A stretch of DNA of 5,883 bases, taken from Dehalococcoidia bacterium. GTDB taxonomy: Bacteria; Chloroflexota; Dehalococcoidia; GIF9; AB-539-J10. Position 1 is the first letter of the stretch, and every line of letters starts with the position of its first letter. Under the pieces are notes generated by a model. The model had not been told where the DNA came from, ran no database searches, and saw only the letters and a list, made by a program, of their open reading frames with translations. Both the position numbers and the translations under genes were made by a program. Positions 1-5,613 of the stretch are shown here, one piece after another. The DNA lies in the NCBI GenBank assembly GCA_023129815.1, contig JAGMBH010000029.1, positions 1 through 5,883 on the forward strand, given 5' to 3'.

Positions 1-416
1 GTTTTACCCACCCCAGGCCGCCCCAAGAGCAAAACATTCTTGCCCAATTCAACAAGGTCTTGAATCATCTTTACAGTACCGAACACAGCCCGGCCCACAC
101 GGCAAGTCAGACCAATTATGCGACCGTTTCTATTGCGTACAGCTGAGATGCGATGAAGAGTGCGTTCAATGCCGGCGCGATTGTCTCCAGTGAACTCACC
201 GACTCGTGATACTACATAGTCGATATCACCAGGGTCAACTTCCTTAGAATTGAGAATTAACTCTTGACGGGGAAAACGAGCTTCAGGGAGGCGCCCCAAG
301 TCTAAGATTACTTCCAGTAATTCACCCCGACCAGATTGCTCATAAAGTGGTTCACGGATATGAGGCGGTAAAATATCAAGCAAAACATCCAGTTCATTAC
401 TAACTACTCTTTGCAT
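1..416 (-). CDS. Ycf45/SpoIIIAA-like R3H-type P-loop ATPase, N-terminal part (cut by window edge)
   Basis: This is the start of a gene that continues past the left edge. I translated 138 complete codons from the ATG at 416. The product begins MQRVVSNELDVLL and matches the N-terminus of the cyanobacterial/plastid Ycf45 and SpoIIIAA-like ATPase family: LPPHIRE near residues 16-22, LGRLPEARFP at 40-49, the block GEFTGDNRAGIERTLHRISA at 73-92, and GLTCRVGRAVFGT at 102-114. The visible part ends in Walker A, GRPGVGKT at 132-139, with the last Thr codon cut but fixed by its first two bases. Full-length relatives are about 500-580 aa, with an AAA-like ATPase core and often a C-terminal R3H nucleic-acid-binding domain. 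Their cellular role is poorly defined. The gene lies 23 nt downstream of pdxS on the same strand, so co-transcription is likely. No clear Shine-Dalgarno precedes the ATG, which fits translation linked to pdxS. Family call is firm; function is not. Confidence 0.88.
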   Translation of the reverse strand, partial: MQRVVSNELDVLLDILPPHIREPLYEQSGRGELLEVILDLGRLPEARFPRQELILNSKEVDPGDIDYVVSRVGEFTGDNRAGIERTLHRISAVRNRNGRIIGLTCRVGRAVFGTVKMIQDLVELGKNVLLLGRPGVGK

Positions 417-439
417 ACTAAAACAACAATTACTTTCAG

Positions 440-1321
440 CTAACCACCCCTGGTAGCTAGCAACTCCTGCTGGGGTATAGCCTTTATGTCCAGGCCGGGC
501 ATAGCAGCACCTAAACCTTTAGAGACTTCAGCAATAATAGCTGGGTCCTGATAATGAGTGGTGGCTTTGACAATGGCTTTTGCCATGGCTGGGGGATCAC
601 TGGACTTAAAAATCCCTGAGCCAACAAATACACCCTCAGCACCTAGTTGCATCATCAAAGCAGCATCGGCTGGCGTAGCTATGCCGCCAGCAGCGAAGTT
701 CACTACGGGCAACTTCCCCGTGTTATGTATCTCCATCACTAACTTAAAAGGAGCACCTAACTTCTTCGCCTCAGCTATCAGCTCTTCCTCCAGTAAGGCC
801 TGAAGCTTACGAATTCCGCCCTGGACTGCTCGCATATGTCTCACAGCTTCAACAATATTCCCTGTTCCCGCCTCACCTTTCGTTCGAATCATCGCTGCCC
901 CTTCAGCAATACGACGCAACGCCTCACCTAAATCACGGCAGCCACAAATAAAGGGAACCTTGAAATCGTGCTTCCAAATATGGTGGTTCTCATCAGCAGG
1001 AGTAAGCACTTCAGATTCATCAATAAAATCAACGCCCAGTGCTTGTAGCACTTGAGCCTCGACAAAGTGCCCGATGCGACATTTTGCCATTACCGGTATG
1101 CTTACTGTATCCCTTATAGCTGAGATTATAGTTGGGTCAGCCATACGAGCCACTCCACCGGCAGCACGAATGTCCGCCGGCACCCGCTCTAAGGCCATGA
1201 CAGCGCAAGCACCAGCTTCCTCAGCAATTTTGGCTTGCTCCGCGGTGACCACATCCATGATTACGCCACCCTTCAGCATCTGAGCCAATCCCGCTTTAGT
1301 TTTCCAAGTACCCTTTTCCAT
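440..1321 (-). CDS. pdxS: Pyridoxal 5'-phosphate synthase subunit PdxS
   Basis: PdxS is the synthase subunit of the DXP-independent vitamin B6 pathway. It builds pyridoxal 5'-phosphate from ribose 5-phosphate, glyceraldehyde 3-phosphate and ammonia delivered by PdxT, in the cytoplasm as a dodecamer of TIM barrels. The 293-aa product has the usual length and is collinear with Bacillus subtilis PdxS. Visible landmarks are GGVIMDV (Asp23), the signature ALERVPADIRAAGGVARM at 43-60, the Schiff-base Lys80 in VMAKCRIGH (Lys81 in B. subtilis), the second active-site Lys148 in RTKGE (Lys149), and the phosphate-binding stretches FAAGG at 209-213 and FVGSGIF at 232-238. The ATG has AAGGG about 10 nt upstream as a plausible ribosome site. 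The glutaminase gene pdxT, often next door, is not in the window; the next gene is a Ycf45-like ATPase. Identification is near certain. Confidence 0.97.
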   Translation of the reverse strand: MEKGTWKTKAGLAQMLKGGVIMDVVTAEQAKIAEEAGACAVMALERVPADIRAAGGVARMADPTIISAIRDTVSIPVMAKCRIGHFVEAQVLQALGVDFIDESEVLTPADENHHIWKHDFKVPFICGCRDLGEALRRIAEGAAMIRTKGEAGTGNIVEAVRHMRAVQGGIRKLQALLEEELIAEAKKLGAPFKLVMEIHNTGKLPVVNFAAGGIATPADAALMMQLGAEGVFVGSGIFKSSDPPAMAKAIVKATTHYQDPAIIAEVSKGLGAAMPGLDIKAIPQQELLATRGG

Positions 1322-1423
1322 TTCTTAATTACCCTTAGTATATCTTACCACTGTAGCTAAAATAATTACAGTTAATATTATCATTATCTAGTTTGGCAGA
1401 CAACTTAACATTAAAGGGAGTGT

Positions 1424-1483
1424 TCAAAAATGTAATGCCCCCCTTTAACCTTGTGGAAGGGTCGCAACTACAAAATTGGGGGC
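1424..1483 (-). terminator. Possible intrinsic terminator after the Fe-ADH gene
   Basis: Read on the minus strand, this is a GC-rich imperfect hairpin downstream of the alcohol dehydrogenase stop. An outer GCCC/GGGC pairing encloses an inner CCCTT/AAGGG pairing (plus-strand 1441-1445 with 1457-1461). The perfect outer arms GCCCCC (1437-1442) and GGGGGC (1478-1483) are an alternative pairing. A run of five T follows on the minus strand, but only after six intervening bases. The offset of the T-run and the unpaired internal loop make it a weaker terminator than usual. It sits in the 199-nt gap before pdxS and suggests pdxS is at least partly transcribed on its own. Confidence 0.35.
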
Positions 1484-1520
1484 GAATATGAATCCAACGC
1501 CAGAGCAAGATTACACAGCA

Positions 1521-2699
1521 TCATGTTCCACATTCTAGTTTTCCTTCATAGGCTTTCTCAAAGAGTCTAACCATGCCTTCCTCTGTGACTTTACGCGGAT
1601 TGCGTGCTACATGTGCGGTGCTCTTAAAAACGTTCTTTGCTATTGAGGGAATCATGTCCCTTGTTACGCCGACTTCTTTAATTGATGTTGGCATATTTAA
1701 ATCTATTAAAAGCTTCTTAAAAGCCAGGGCGGATCTGAATGCTGCCTCTCGTAAGGATAATTCTGAGGTAGGCTCTCCTAAGAGCTCCGCAATGGTGGCA
1801 TGCTTTTGCAGATTCGAAATAGCATTATATTCCAGCACATAGGGCATTGTAATAGCTATTGAATAGCCATGTGGGAAGTGAAATTTCGTCGCTGGATATA
1901 CATAAGCATAACCACATGCATGTCCAATCACAGTTCCCGCGTTTCCAAAAGCCAGGCCAGCCATTAAAGATGCCAGGGACATGCCTGATCGGGCCTCCAT
2001 GTTATCTCCGTAAGCATAAGCTGCTCTGAGATTTTCAGCAACAAGCTGTATTGCTTCTAGCGCTAGGGCGTCTGTTATCGGATTAGCTTTTAAGGATACA
2101 TAAGCCTCGATAGCATGACACAATGCATCTATACCTGTATTGGCCGTCGTGCGGGCAGGCACCGTTCTGGTCAATTCAGGATCAACAAGTGCAATATCTG
2201 GATACATAAGCGAGCTATACAATACATATTTGACTTCGGGGGTAGCAAAAACCGCTGCGTTGGAAACCTCACTCCCGGTTCCAGATGTAGTTGGGATAAG
2301 CACAAGTGGAGCTAATGGTTTTTCAAAAACTTCCTTAACCCACTCCTTAAGGCTTCCAGGATTTGTGATTGAGACAGCCGCTGCCTTAGCAGTATCCATT
2401 ACGCTGCCACCACCAAGCCCGATAACGCTATCGTATTTCCCCTCCCTGGTGAATTGTATTGCTGCTTCACCAACTTCTAAAGCCGGTTCGGGCTCCACTT
2501 TATCCCAAACCGCATAATCAAAACCACCCTTTTCCAGCATACCCGTTACTTTATCAACCCATCCAGCCTTTTTAACCACTGCATCAGTTATAATAGCTAT
2601 TTTCTTGGCGCCGATATCTTTTAGTTCCCTGCCAAGCTGTTCTACAGCACCCACGCCAAATAGAATTTTCTTAGCTGTAACAAACGAATACGTCTTCAT
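1521..2699 (-). CDS. Iron-containing (group III) alcohol dehydrogenase
   Basis: This is an NAD(P)-dependent alcohol or hydroxyacid dehydrogenase of the Fe-ADH superfamily, cytoplasmic, 392 aa, the usual length. The N-terminal domain carries the dinucleotide-binding GLGGGSVMDTAK at 94-105 and PTTSGTGSE at 136-144. The C-terminal metal domain shows the expected ligands Asp191 and His195 (GIDALCHAIEA), His260 (GHACGY) and His277 (FPHG). Two oddities appear against E. coli FucO: the conserved second His of HxxxH (FucO His267) is Tyr264 here, and the loop to the last ligand is three residues longer and adds His274. The start was set at 2699 because a perfect AAGGAGG lies 9 nt upstream. The reading frame extends 17 codons further to an ATG at 2750, but that extension translates the ribosome site itself. 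The substrate cannot be read from sequence. It is divergent from the LarA gene, so a shared hydroxyacid pathway is possible but unproven. Confidence 0.93.
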   Translation of the reverse strand: MKTYSFVTAKKILFGVGAVEQLGRELKDIGAKKIAIITDAVVKKAGWVDKVTGMLEKGGFDYAVWDKVEPEPALEVGEAAIQFTREGKYDSVIGLGGGSVMDTAKAAAVSITNPGSLKEWVKEVFEKPLAPLVLIPTTSGTGSEVSNAAVFATPEVKYVLYSSLMYPDIALVDPELTRTVPARTTANTGIDALCHAIEAYVSLKANPITDALALEAIQLVAENLRAAYAYGDNMEARSGMSLASLMAGLAFGNAGTVIGHACGYAYVYPATKFHFPHGYSIAITMPYVLEYNAISNLQKHATIAELLGEPTSELSLREAAFRSALAFKKLLIDLNMPTSIKEVGVTRDMIPSIAKNVFKSTAHVARNPRKVTEEGMVRLFEKAYEGKLECGT

Positions 2700-2708
2700 A
2701 ATTTCATT

Positions 2709-2715
2709 CCTCCTT
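2709..2715 (-). promoter_or_regulatory. Shine-Dalgarno fixing the Fe-ADH start
   Basis: On the minus strand this reads AAGGAGG, 9 nt before the ATG at 2699. It is a near-ideal ribosome-binding site and decides for the 392-aa product over the longer 409-codon frame that begins at 2750. Confidence 0.85.
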
Positions 2716-2947
2716 ATTATTTTGAGGGGGTACTTCAAATGGGCACTCATGGCAGTGTTTCCAAATTGATATAGTTTTTAAGCTCCAATACCTCTTTTAT
2801 CGGTTCTTCACAATACTGCCATATTACGCTCTCCGTTAAATTTACATATTACGCACCACTTACTAATAGCGTATCACCTCTTGCGGTATTTGTTAATATA
2901 GTAACCATCTACACATTATTTAACTGCCTTGTAGTCTTGAGATAGCT

Positions 2948-2990
2948 GCAAGCCCTTCTCTCGAACCTGCTCTGTGGTGGGAGAAATTGC
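2948..2990 (+). ncRNA. Long imperfect hairpin in the larA upstream region (candidate structured RNA)
   Basis: Three collinear paired blocks make one long arm: GCAA (2948-2951) with TTGC (2987-2990), TTCTCTC (2956-2962) with GGGAGAA (2979-2985, one G-U pair), and ACC (2965-2967) with GGT (2976-2978), closing an 8-nt loop. This gives 14 pairs with small internal loops. It has no T-run, so it is not a terminator. It could be the 5' domain of a leader RNA or a small RNA on either strand. No known RNA family was recognised. Confidence 0.35.
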
Positions 2991-3119
2991 CTTTTAAGCC
3001 ACTGCCAACTGATGAGCAAATCGGAACCTTAGTTTAGAGCTGGATAGCTGATTTGTGAAAAGTCAACGCGAACCTATTAACATTCGCTATTTTGGGTAGC
3101 AGGATTGAATTAAGGCAGG

Positions 3120-3159
3120 AGCACTAGAGTAATTAACAGCTTGATAGTGCTGTCCGCAC
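3120..3159 (+). promoter_or_regulatory. Overlapping, mutually exclusive hairpins (possible RNA switch element)
   Basis: AGCACTA (3120-3126) is a perfect inverted repeat of TAGTGCT (3145-3151) with an 18-nt loop. Four bases of the right arm, GTGC (3147-3150), can instead pair with GCAC (3156-3159) across a 5-nt loop. If they do, GCACT (3121-3125) is freed and can pair with AGTGC (3205-3209) in the 5' arm of the downstream terminator-like stem. The pairing could extend through CAG (3116-3118) with CTG (3210-3212). The complementarity is seen directly; its use as a switch is inference. Confidence 0.3.
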
Positions 3160-3196
3160 AAGGGTAGTCTATTGTTCATAAGGACAATATACATGT

Positions 3197-3240
3197 GGGG
3201 CGGGAGTGCCTGTGATAAGCGAGGCATCCCCCTTGTTTTT
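3197..3240 (+). terminator. Intrinsic terminator-like hairpin upstream of the LarA gene
   Basis: The 5' arm GGGAGTGCCT (3202-3211) pairs with AGGCATCCC (3222-3230) around a 10-nt loop. There are five Watson-Crick pairs next to the loop, then a G-U pair, a bulged A and three G-C pairs, with further possible pairs outward through 3198-3200. CCTTG and then five T (3236-3240) follow. The layout is that of a plus-strand rho-independent terminator. No plus-strand gene precedes it, so it would end either an untranslated leader (attenuation of larA) or a separate small RNA. Confidence 0.55.
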
Positions 3241-3260
3241 ATGCACCAGAAGAAGAGGTG

Positions 3261-3404
3261 ATGCCTATTAAGACAAAAGACACTCAAGAAAGACTGGTAG
3301 GAAAGATGAAAAACCCCCGCTATTTTAGTGCTGTTGAAGCCGTTTGCTGGGGTTTATTTTCTCCACGAGTTCAATTATTATTAGAGGGGGAAGTATTACG
3401 TTAA
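3261..3404 (+). CDS. Possible 47-aa small protein of unknown function
   Basis: An ATG frame of 47 codons begins MPIKTKDTQERLVGKMKN and ends LLLEGEVLR, stopping at TAA 36 nt before the LarA start. Its composition is protein-like, with a charged N-terminal third and a hydrophobic middle around AVCWGLF. I do not recognise it. Support for translation is weak: the purine-rich AGAAGAAGAGGTG abuts the ATG too closely for good initiation. An inner ATG at 3306 (32 aa) has AGGAAAG just upstream. The frame also contains the inverted repeat 3311-3355. It could be a leader peptide for larA or a chance frame. Confidence 0.22.
   Translation: MPIKTKDTQERLVGKMKNPRYFSAVEAVCWGLFSPRVQLLLEGEVLR
3311..3360 (+). 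repeat. AAACCCC/GGGGTTT inverted repeat followed by a T-rich stretch
   Basis: AAACCCC (3311-3317) and GGGGTTT (3349-3355) are perfect 7-bp arms separated by 31 nt, followed by ATTTTC. The long loop makes it a poor intrinsic terminator by itself, though short inner pairings such as GCT/AGC may shorten it. It lies 80-130 nt before the LarA start and downstream of the better terminator-like hairpin. It could be a second leader element. Confidence 0.3.
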
Positions 3405-3440
3405 GAGTTTATTATCATTGGATTTTGAGCAGAAAGAAAA

Positions 3441-4694
3441 ATGGAGTTAAAGTACGGCAAAGGAAGTGTTAGATTACCCTTAGAGGGGAAGAATGTAATA
3501 CGAATATTACATTCAAAAGAGAAAGAGGTTTTATCAAATCCAGAACATAAGCTAAAAAGGTTACTAAAGAACCCCATAGATAGTCTTTCTTTAAGAGAAT
3601 TAATCCTTCAGAAAAAAGCGCAAAATATACTGGTTATTGTAAATGATGTAACCAGGCCTACCCCCTATAAGATAATCTTGCCGCCATTATTAGATGAGTT
3701 AAGGGAGGTGGGGGTAAAGATAGAAAATATCAAATTTATCATTGCTACTGGGATTCACCGAGCTAATTCTGAGGAAGAGATGCGAGGCATGTTTGGAGAA
3801 GATATAATCTCCACCTATAAATTTATAAATCATGATGCCGACGCCCCTAATTTATGCTATCTGGACAAATTAAAAAGTGGCAATGAACTGTGGGTTAATC
3901 CAATCATCCATGAAGTAGATTTTATAGTTACTACCGGAGTAATAGTCCCGCATTACTTTGCTGGTTTCTCCGGAGGAAGAAAGTCTATTTTCTCTGGCAT
4001 TTGCGGAAGAAAGACCATTGAAACTAATCATGCGAAAATGGTCCATCCCAATGCCCGAAGTGGCAATCTTAAAGGCAATCCCGTCCACGAAGAGATGCAA
4101 GAGGGAGCGGAAAAAGTAGGGGTAGATTTTAATATTAATGTGGTAACCAATGAAAATCACAAAATAATAGAAGTTGTAGCTGGGAGCTTACTGGCATCCT
4201 GGTCAAAGGGAGTAGAGTTATGTAGAAAAACGTATATTTGTGAAATTGAACAAAAAGCTGAGATAGTAATTGCTAGTGCTGGTGGTTATCCTAGAGACAT
4301 TAATGTCTATCAAGCCCAAAAGGCTCTGGATAATGCTTATCAGGCAGTAAAGCCAGGAGGGACAATTATCTTATTAGCCGAATGCCTTGAGGGATATGGA
4401 GAAGCTACTTTTAAAGAATGGATAAAAGAGGCCAAAACTCCGGAGGATATAATTCAGCGTCTGGGAAAAAGATTTGCCTTGGGTGGTCATAAAGCCTATG
4501 TTATTGCCAAGGTGGCAAAAAAAGTTGAAGTGATATTAATTTCTTCACTAGCAAATGAGGAAGTCTATAAATTGTTTTTTACGCCTATGGACAATTTAGC
4601 TCAAGCAATAGACTATGTTAAAGGTAAGTATGGCGAGGATTTCCAAGCCTATATTCTTCCTTCTGGAAATACGGTTTTACCCCAACTAGTTTAA
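3441..4694 (+). CDS. LarA-family nickel-pincer-dependent 2-hydroxyacid racemase/epimerase
   Basis: LarA proteins racemise or epimerise 2-hydroxyacids (lactate in Lactiplantibacillus plantarum) using the nickel-pincer nucleotide cofactor, by hydride abstraction and return, in the cytoplasm. The 417-aa length matches the family. All key residues align with a small offset: the NDVTRP motif (Asp69, Arg72; D72/R75 in L. plantarum), His106 in ATGIHR (H108), His171 in PHYFAGFSGGRK (H174), the cofactor-linked Lys181 (K184), the nickel-binding His197 in ETNHAKM (H200), and Gln291/Lys294 in GGYPRDINVYQAQKA (Q295/K298). Ser185 stands where relatives I recall have Pro in the loop after the lysine. The ATG has only a weak purine-rich ribosome site (AGAAAG). 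The MBL-fold gene follows after 32 nt. No larB, larC or larE is in the window, so the cofactor must come from elsewhere. The LarA superfamily has several substrates, so 'lactate racemase' would overstate the case. Codon choice looks more AT- and AGA/AAA-rich than pdxS. Confidence 0.9.
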   Translation: MELKYGKGSVRLPLEGKNVIRILHSKEKEVLSNPEHKLKRLLKNPIDSLSLRELILQKKAQNILVIVNDVTRPTPYKIILPPLLDELREVGVKIENIKFIIATGIHRANSEEEMRGMFGEDIISTYKFINHDADAPNLCYLDKLKSGNELWVNPIIHEVDFIVTTGVIVPHYFAGFSGGRKSIFSGICGRKTIETNHAKMVHPNARSGNLKGNPVHEEMQEGAEKVGVDFNINVVTNENHKIIEVVAGSLLASWSKGVELCRKTYICEIEQKAEIVIASAGGYPRDINVYQAQKALDNAYQAVKPGGTIILLAECLEGYGEATFKEWIKEAKTPEDIIQRLGKRFALGGHKAYVIAKVAKKVEVILISSLANEEVYKLFFTPMDNLAQAIDYVKGKYGEDFQAYILPSGNTVLPQLV

Positions 4695-4726
4695 CCTTGA
4701 GGGAATAATTATAACGGAAGAATAAA

Positions 4727-5560
4727 ATGAAGGCTCGCATCACAACTTTAAGCGAAAATTGCGCTGATAGAGGTTACCTTTTGGCTGAGTATGGGCTGAG
4801 TATCGTGGTAGAGACAGATGATGTAAACATCTTGTTCGATACTGGAGCAAGCATCTCAGCCAGTTATAATGCTGATGTTCTTGGAATTGATCTCAGTAAA
4901 ATCGATAAGGTTGTCTTGAGTCACGGTCACTATGACCACACTGGTGGTCTACGCCAAATCCTAGGCAAGATGGGGGAAGAGGTGGAGATAATAGCTCACC
5001 CCGATATATGGGTAGCTAAATATAGCCGCAGTCAAGGTCAAAAGGATAGATACAACGGCATACCTTTTCAGCGCCAGGAGCTAGAAAGACTCGGGGCTAA
5101 CTTTAATTTAACCACAAAACCAGTAAGGATAACTGATAGCATAATGACTACTGGTGAAGTGCCTATGGTAACTGACTTTGAGGAGATAGAGCCTGTATTC
5201 TTTGTGAAGCAAGATTCTGGCTGGCAGCCTGATAAGCTCTTAGACGACCAGGCGCTCATCATAAATGCCGAGCCGGGATTGATTGTCATTCTCGGTTGTG
5301 CCCACCGCGGCCCTATTAATACCCTATACTATGCTCAGCAGCTTACCGGTGTAAAATCGATACATATGGTATTAGGTGGCTCTCATCTTATTCATGCTTC
5401 TGAAGAGCGAATATGGTTGACTATCGCTGCCCTTAAAGAATTGGGTGTTCAGAGATTAGGACTGTGCCATTGCACTGGTCTGCCAGCAATTATGCTAATA
5501 GCCCGTGAATTTGAGGATAAGTTCTTTTTCAACAATGCCGGTACCCGCCTCAACATTTGA
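4727..5560 (+). CDS. Metallo-beta-lactamase-fold metal-dependent hydrolase, COG1237 type
   Basis: A 277-aa cytoplasmic MBL-fold protein of the COG1237 group, to which MJ0301-like '7,8-dihydropterin-6-yl-methyl-(ribofuranosyl)aminobenzene 5'-phosphate synthase' annotations belong; that name is not reliable for bacterial members. Visible motifs in order: LLAEYGLS at 18-25, ILFDTG at 35-40, the metal-binding SHGHYDHTGG at 65-74 (His66, His68, Asp70, His71), GCAHRGPIN at 190-198 (His193), GGSHL at 217-221 (His220) and HCTG at 248-251 (His248). All expected metal-site motifs are present, so it should bind two metal ions and be active. No signal peptide or membrane segment is seen. The start has GGAAG 6 nt upstream. 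The 32-nt gap from the LarA gene, same strand, points to one operon. The substrate is unknown; a hydrolase acting on a lactone or ester tied to the LarA hydroxyacid is speculation. Confidence 0.9.
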   Translation: MKARITTLSENCADRGYLLAEYGLSIVVETDDVNILFDTGASISASYNADVLGIDLSKIDKVVLSHGHYDHTGGLRQILGKMGEEVEIIAHPDIWVAKYSRSQGQKDRYNGIPFQRQELERLGANFNLTTKPVRITDSIMTTGEVPMVTDFEEIEPVFFVKQDSGWQPDKLLDDQALIINAEPGLIVILGCAHRGPINTLYYAQQLTGVKSIHMVLGGSHLIHASEERIWLTIAALKELGVQRLGLCHCTGLPAIMLIAREFEDKFFFNNAGTRLNI

Positions 5561-5613
5561 GACTAGCAGGAGAGGCAATGAGGAGTGAAAAACGCTAAGA
5601 TAAAAATGGTATG

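Larger units (their letters stand above)
2700..3440. other. 741-bp divergent intergenic region, probably regulatory
   Basis: No convincing protein gene lies between the divergent Fe-ADH and LarA genes. The 150 bp or so nearest the Fe-ADH are AT-rich and should hold its promoter, but I found no clean -35/-10 pair. From about 2945 to 3240 the plus strand carries successive inverted repeats: 2948-2990, 3068-3087, 3120-3151 with the overlapping 3147-3159, 3170-3189, and the terminator-like 3197-3240. Another inverted repeat lies at 3311-3355. TTGTTA (2890-2895) and CATTAT (2914-2919), 18 bp apart, are a weak candidate plus-strand promoter for this stretch. The region is long for a bacterial spacer and best explained as a regulatory leader, a small RNA, or the remains of a lost gene. 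Confidence 0.5.

Noticed and set aside
558..1283. Plus-strand open frames opposite pdxS.
   Set aside because: They are antisense shadows of a highly conserved gene and have no family resemblance.
1414..1500. GGGAGTGTTCAAAAA and the nearby GCCCCC/GGGGGC repeat as a possible insertion-sequence end.
   Set aside because: No second terminal repeat, target duplication or transposase fragment was found; a terminator-like hairpin explains the inverted repeat better.
1573..2517. Plus-strand open frames opposite the Fe-ADH gene.
   Set aside because: They are antisense shadows of a gene whose catalytic residues are all in the opposite frame.
2700..2750. N-terminal extension of the Fe-ADH by 17 codons to an ATG at 2750.
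   Set aside because: The extension translates the perfect AAGGAGG ribosome site in front of MKTYSF, and the family normally begins near that Met.
2998..3005. GCCACTG, a string that occurs in cobalamin riboswitches.
   Set aside because: The rest of the B12-box pattern is missing, so the short match is chance.
3008..3030. CTGATGAG followed by CGGAAC, recalling a hammerhead ribozyme core.
   Set aside because: The bases between cannot form stem II, GAAA is not matched, and no cleavage-site stem was found.
2941..3150. GATAGCTG at 2941 and 3043 and GATAGTGCTG at 3143, about 100 nt apart, suggesting a tandem repeat.
   Set aside because: The intervening sequence is not alignable between units; only the short word recurs.
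3087..3287. Minus-strand 66-codon frame inside the intergenic region.
   Set aside because: Its residues resemble no family and are rich in Cys, His and Pro in a random way. It runs antisense through the terminator-like hairpin and has no good ribosome site.
3870..5289. Minus-strand open frames opposite the LarA and MBL-fold genes.
   Set aside because: They are antisense shadows; the plus-strand frames carry complete family motifs.
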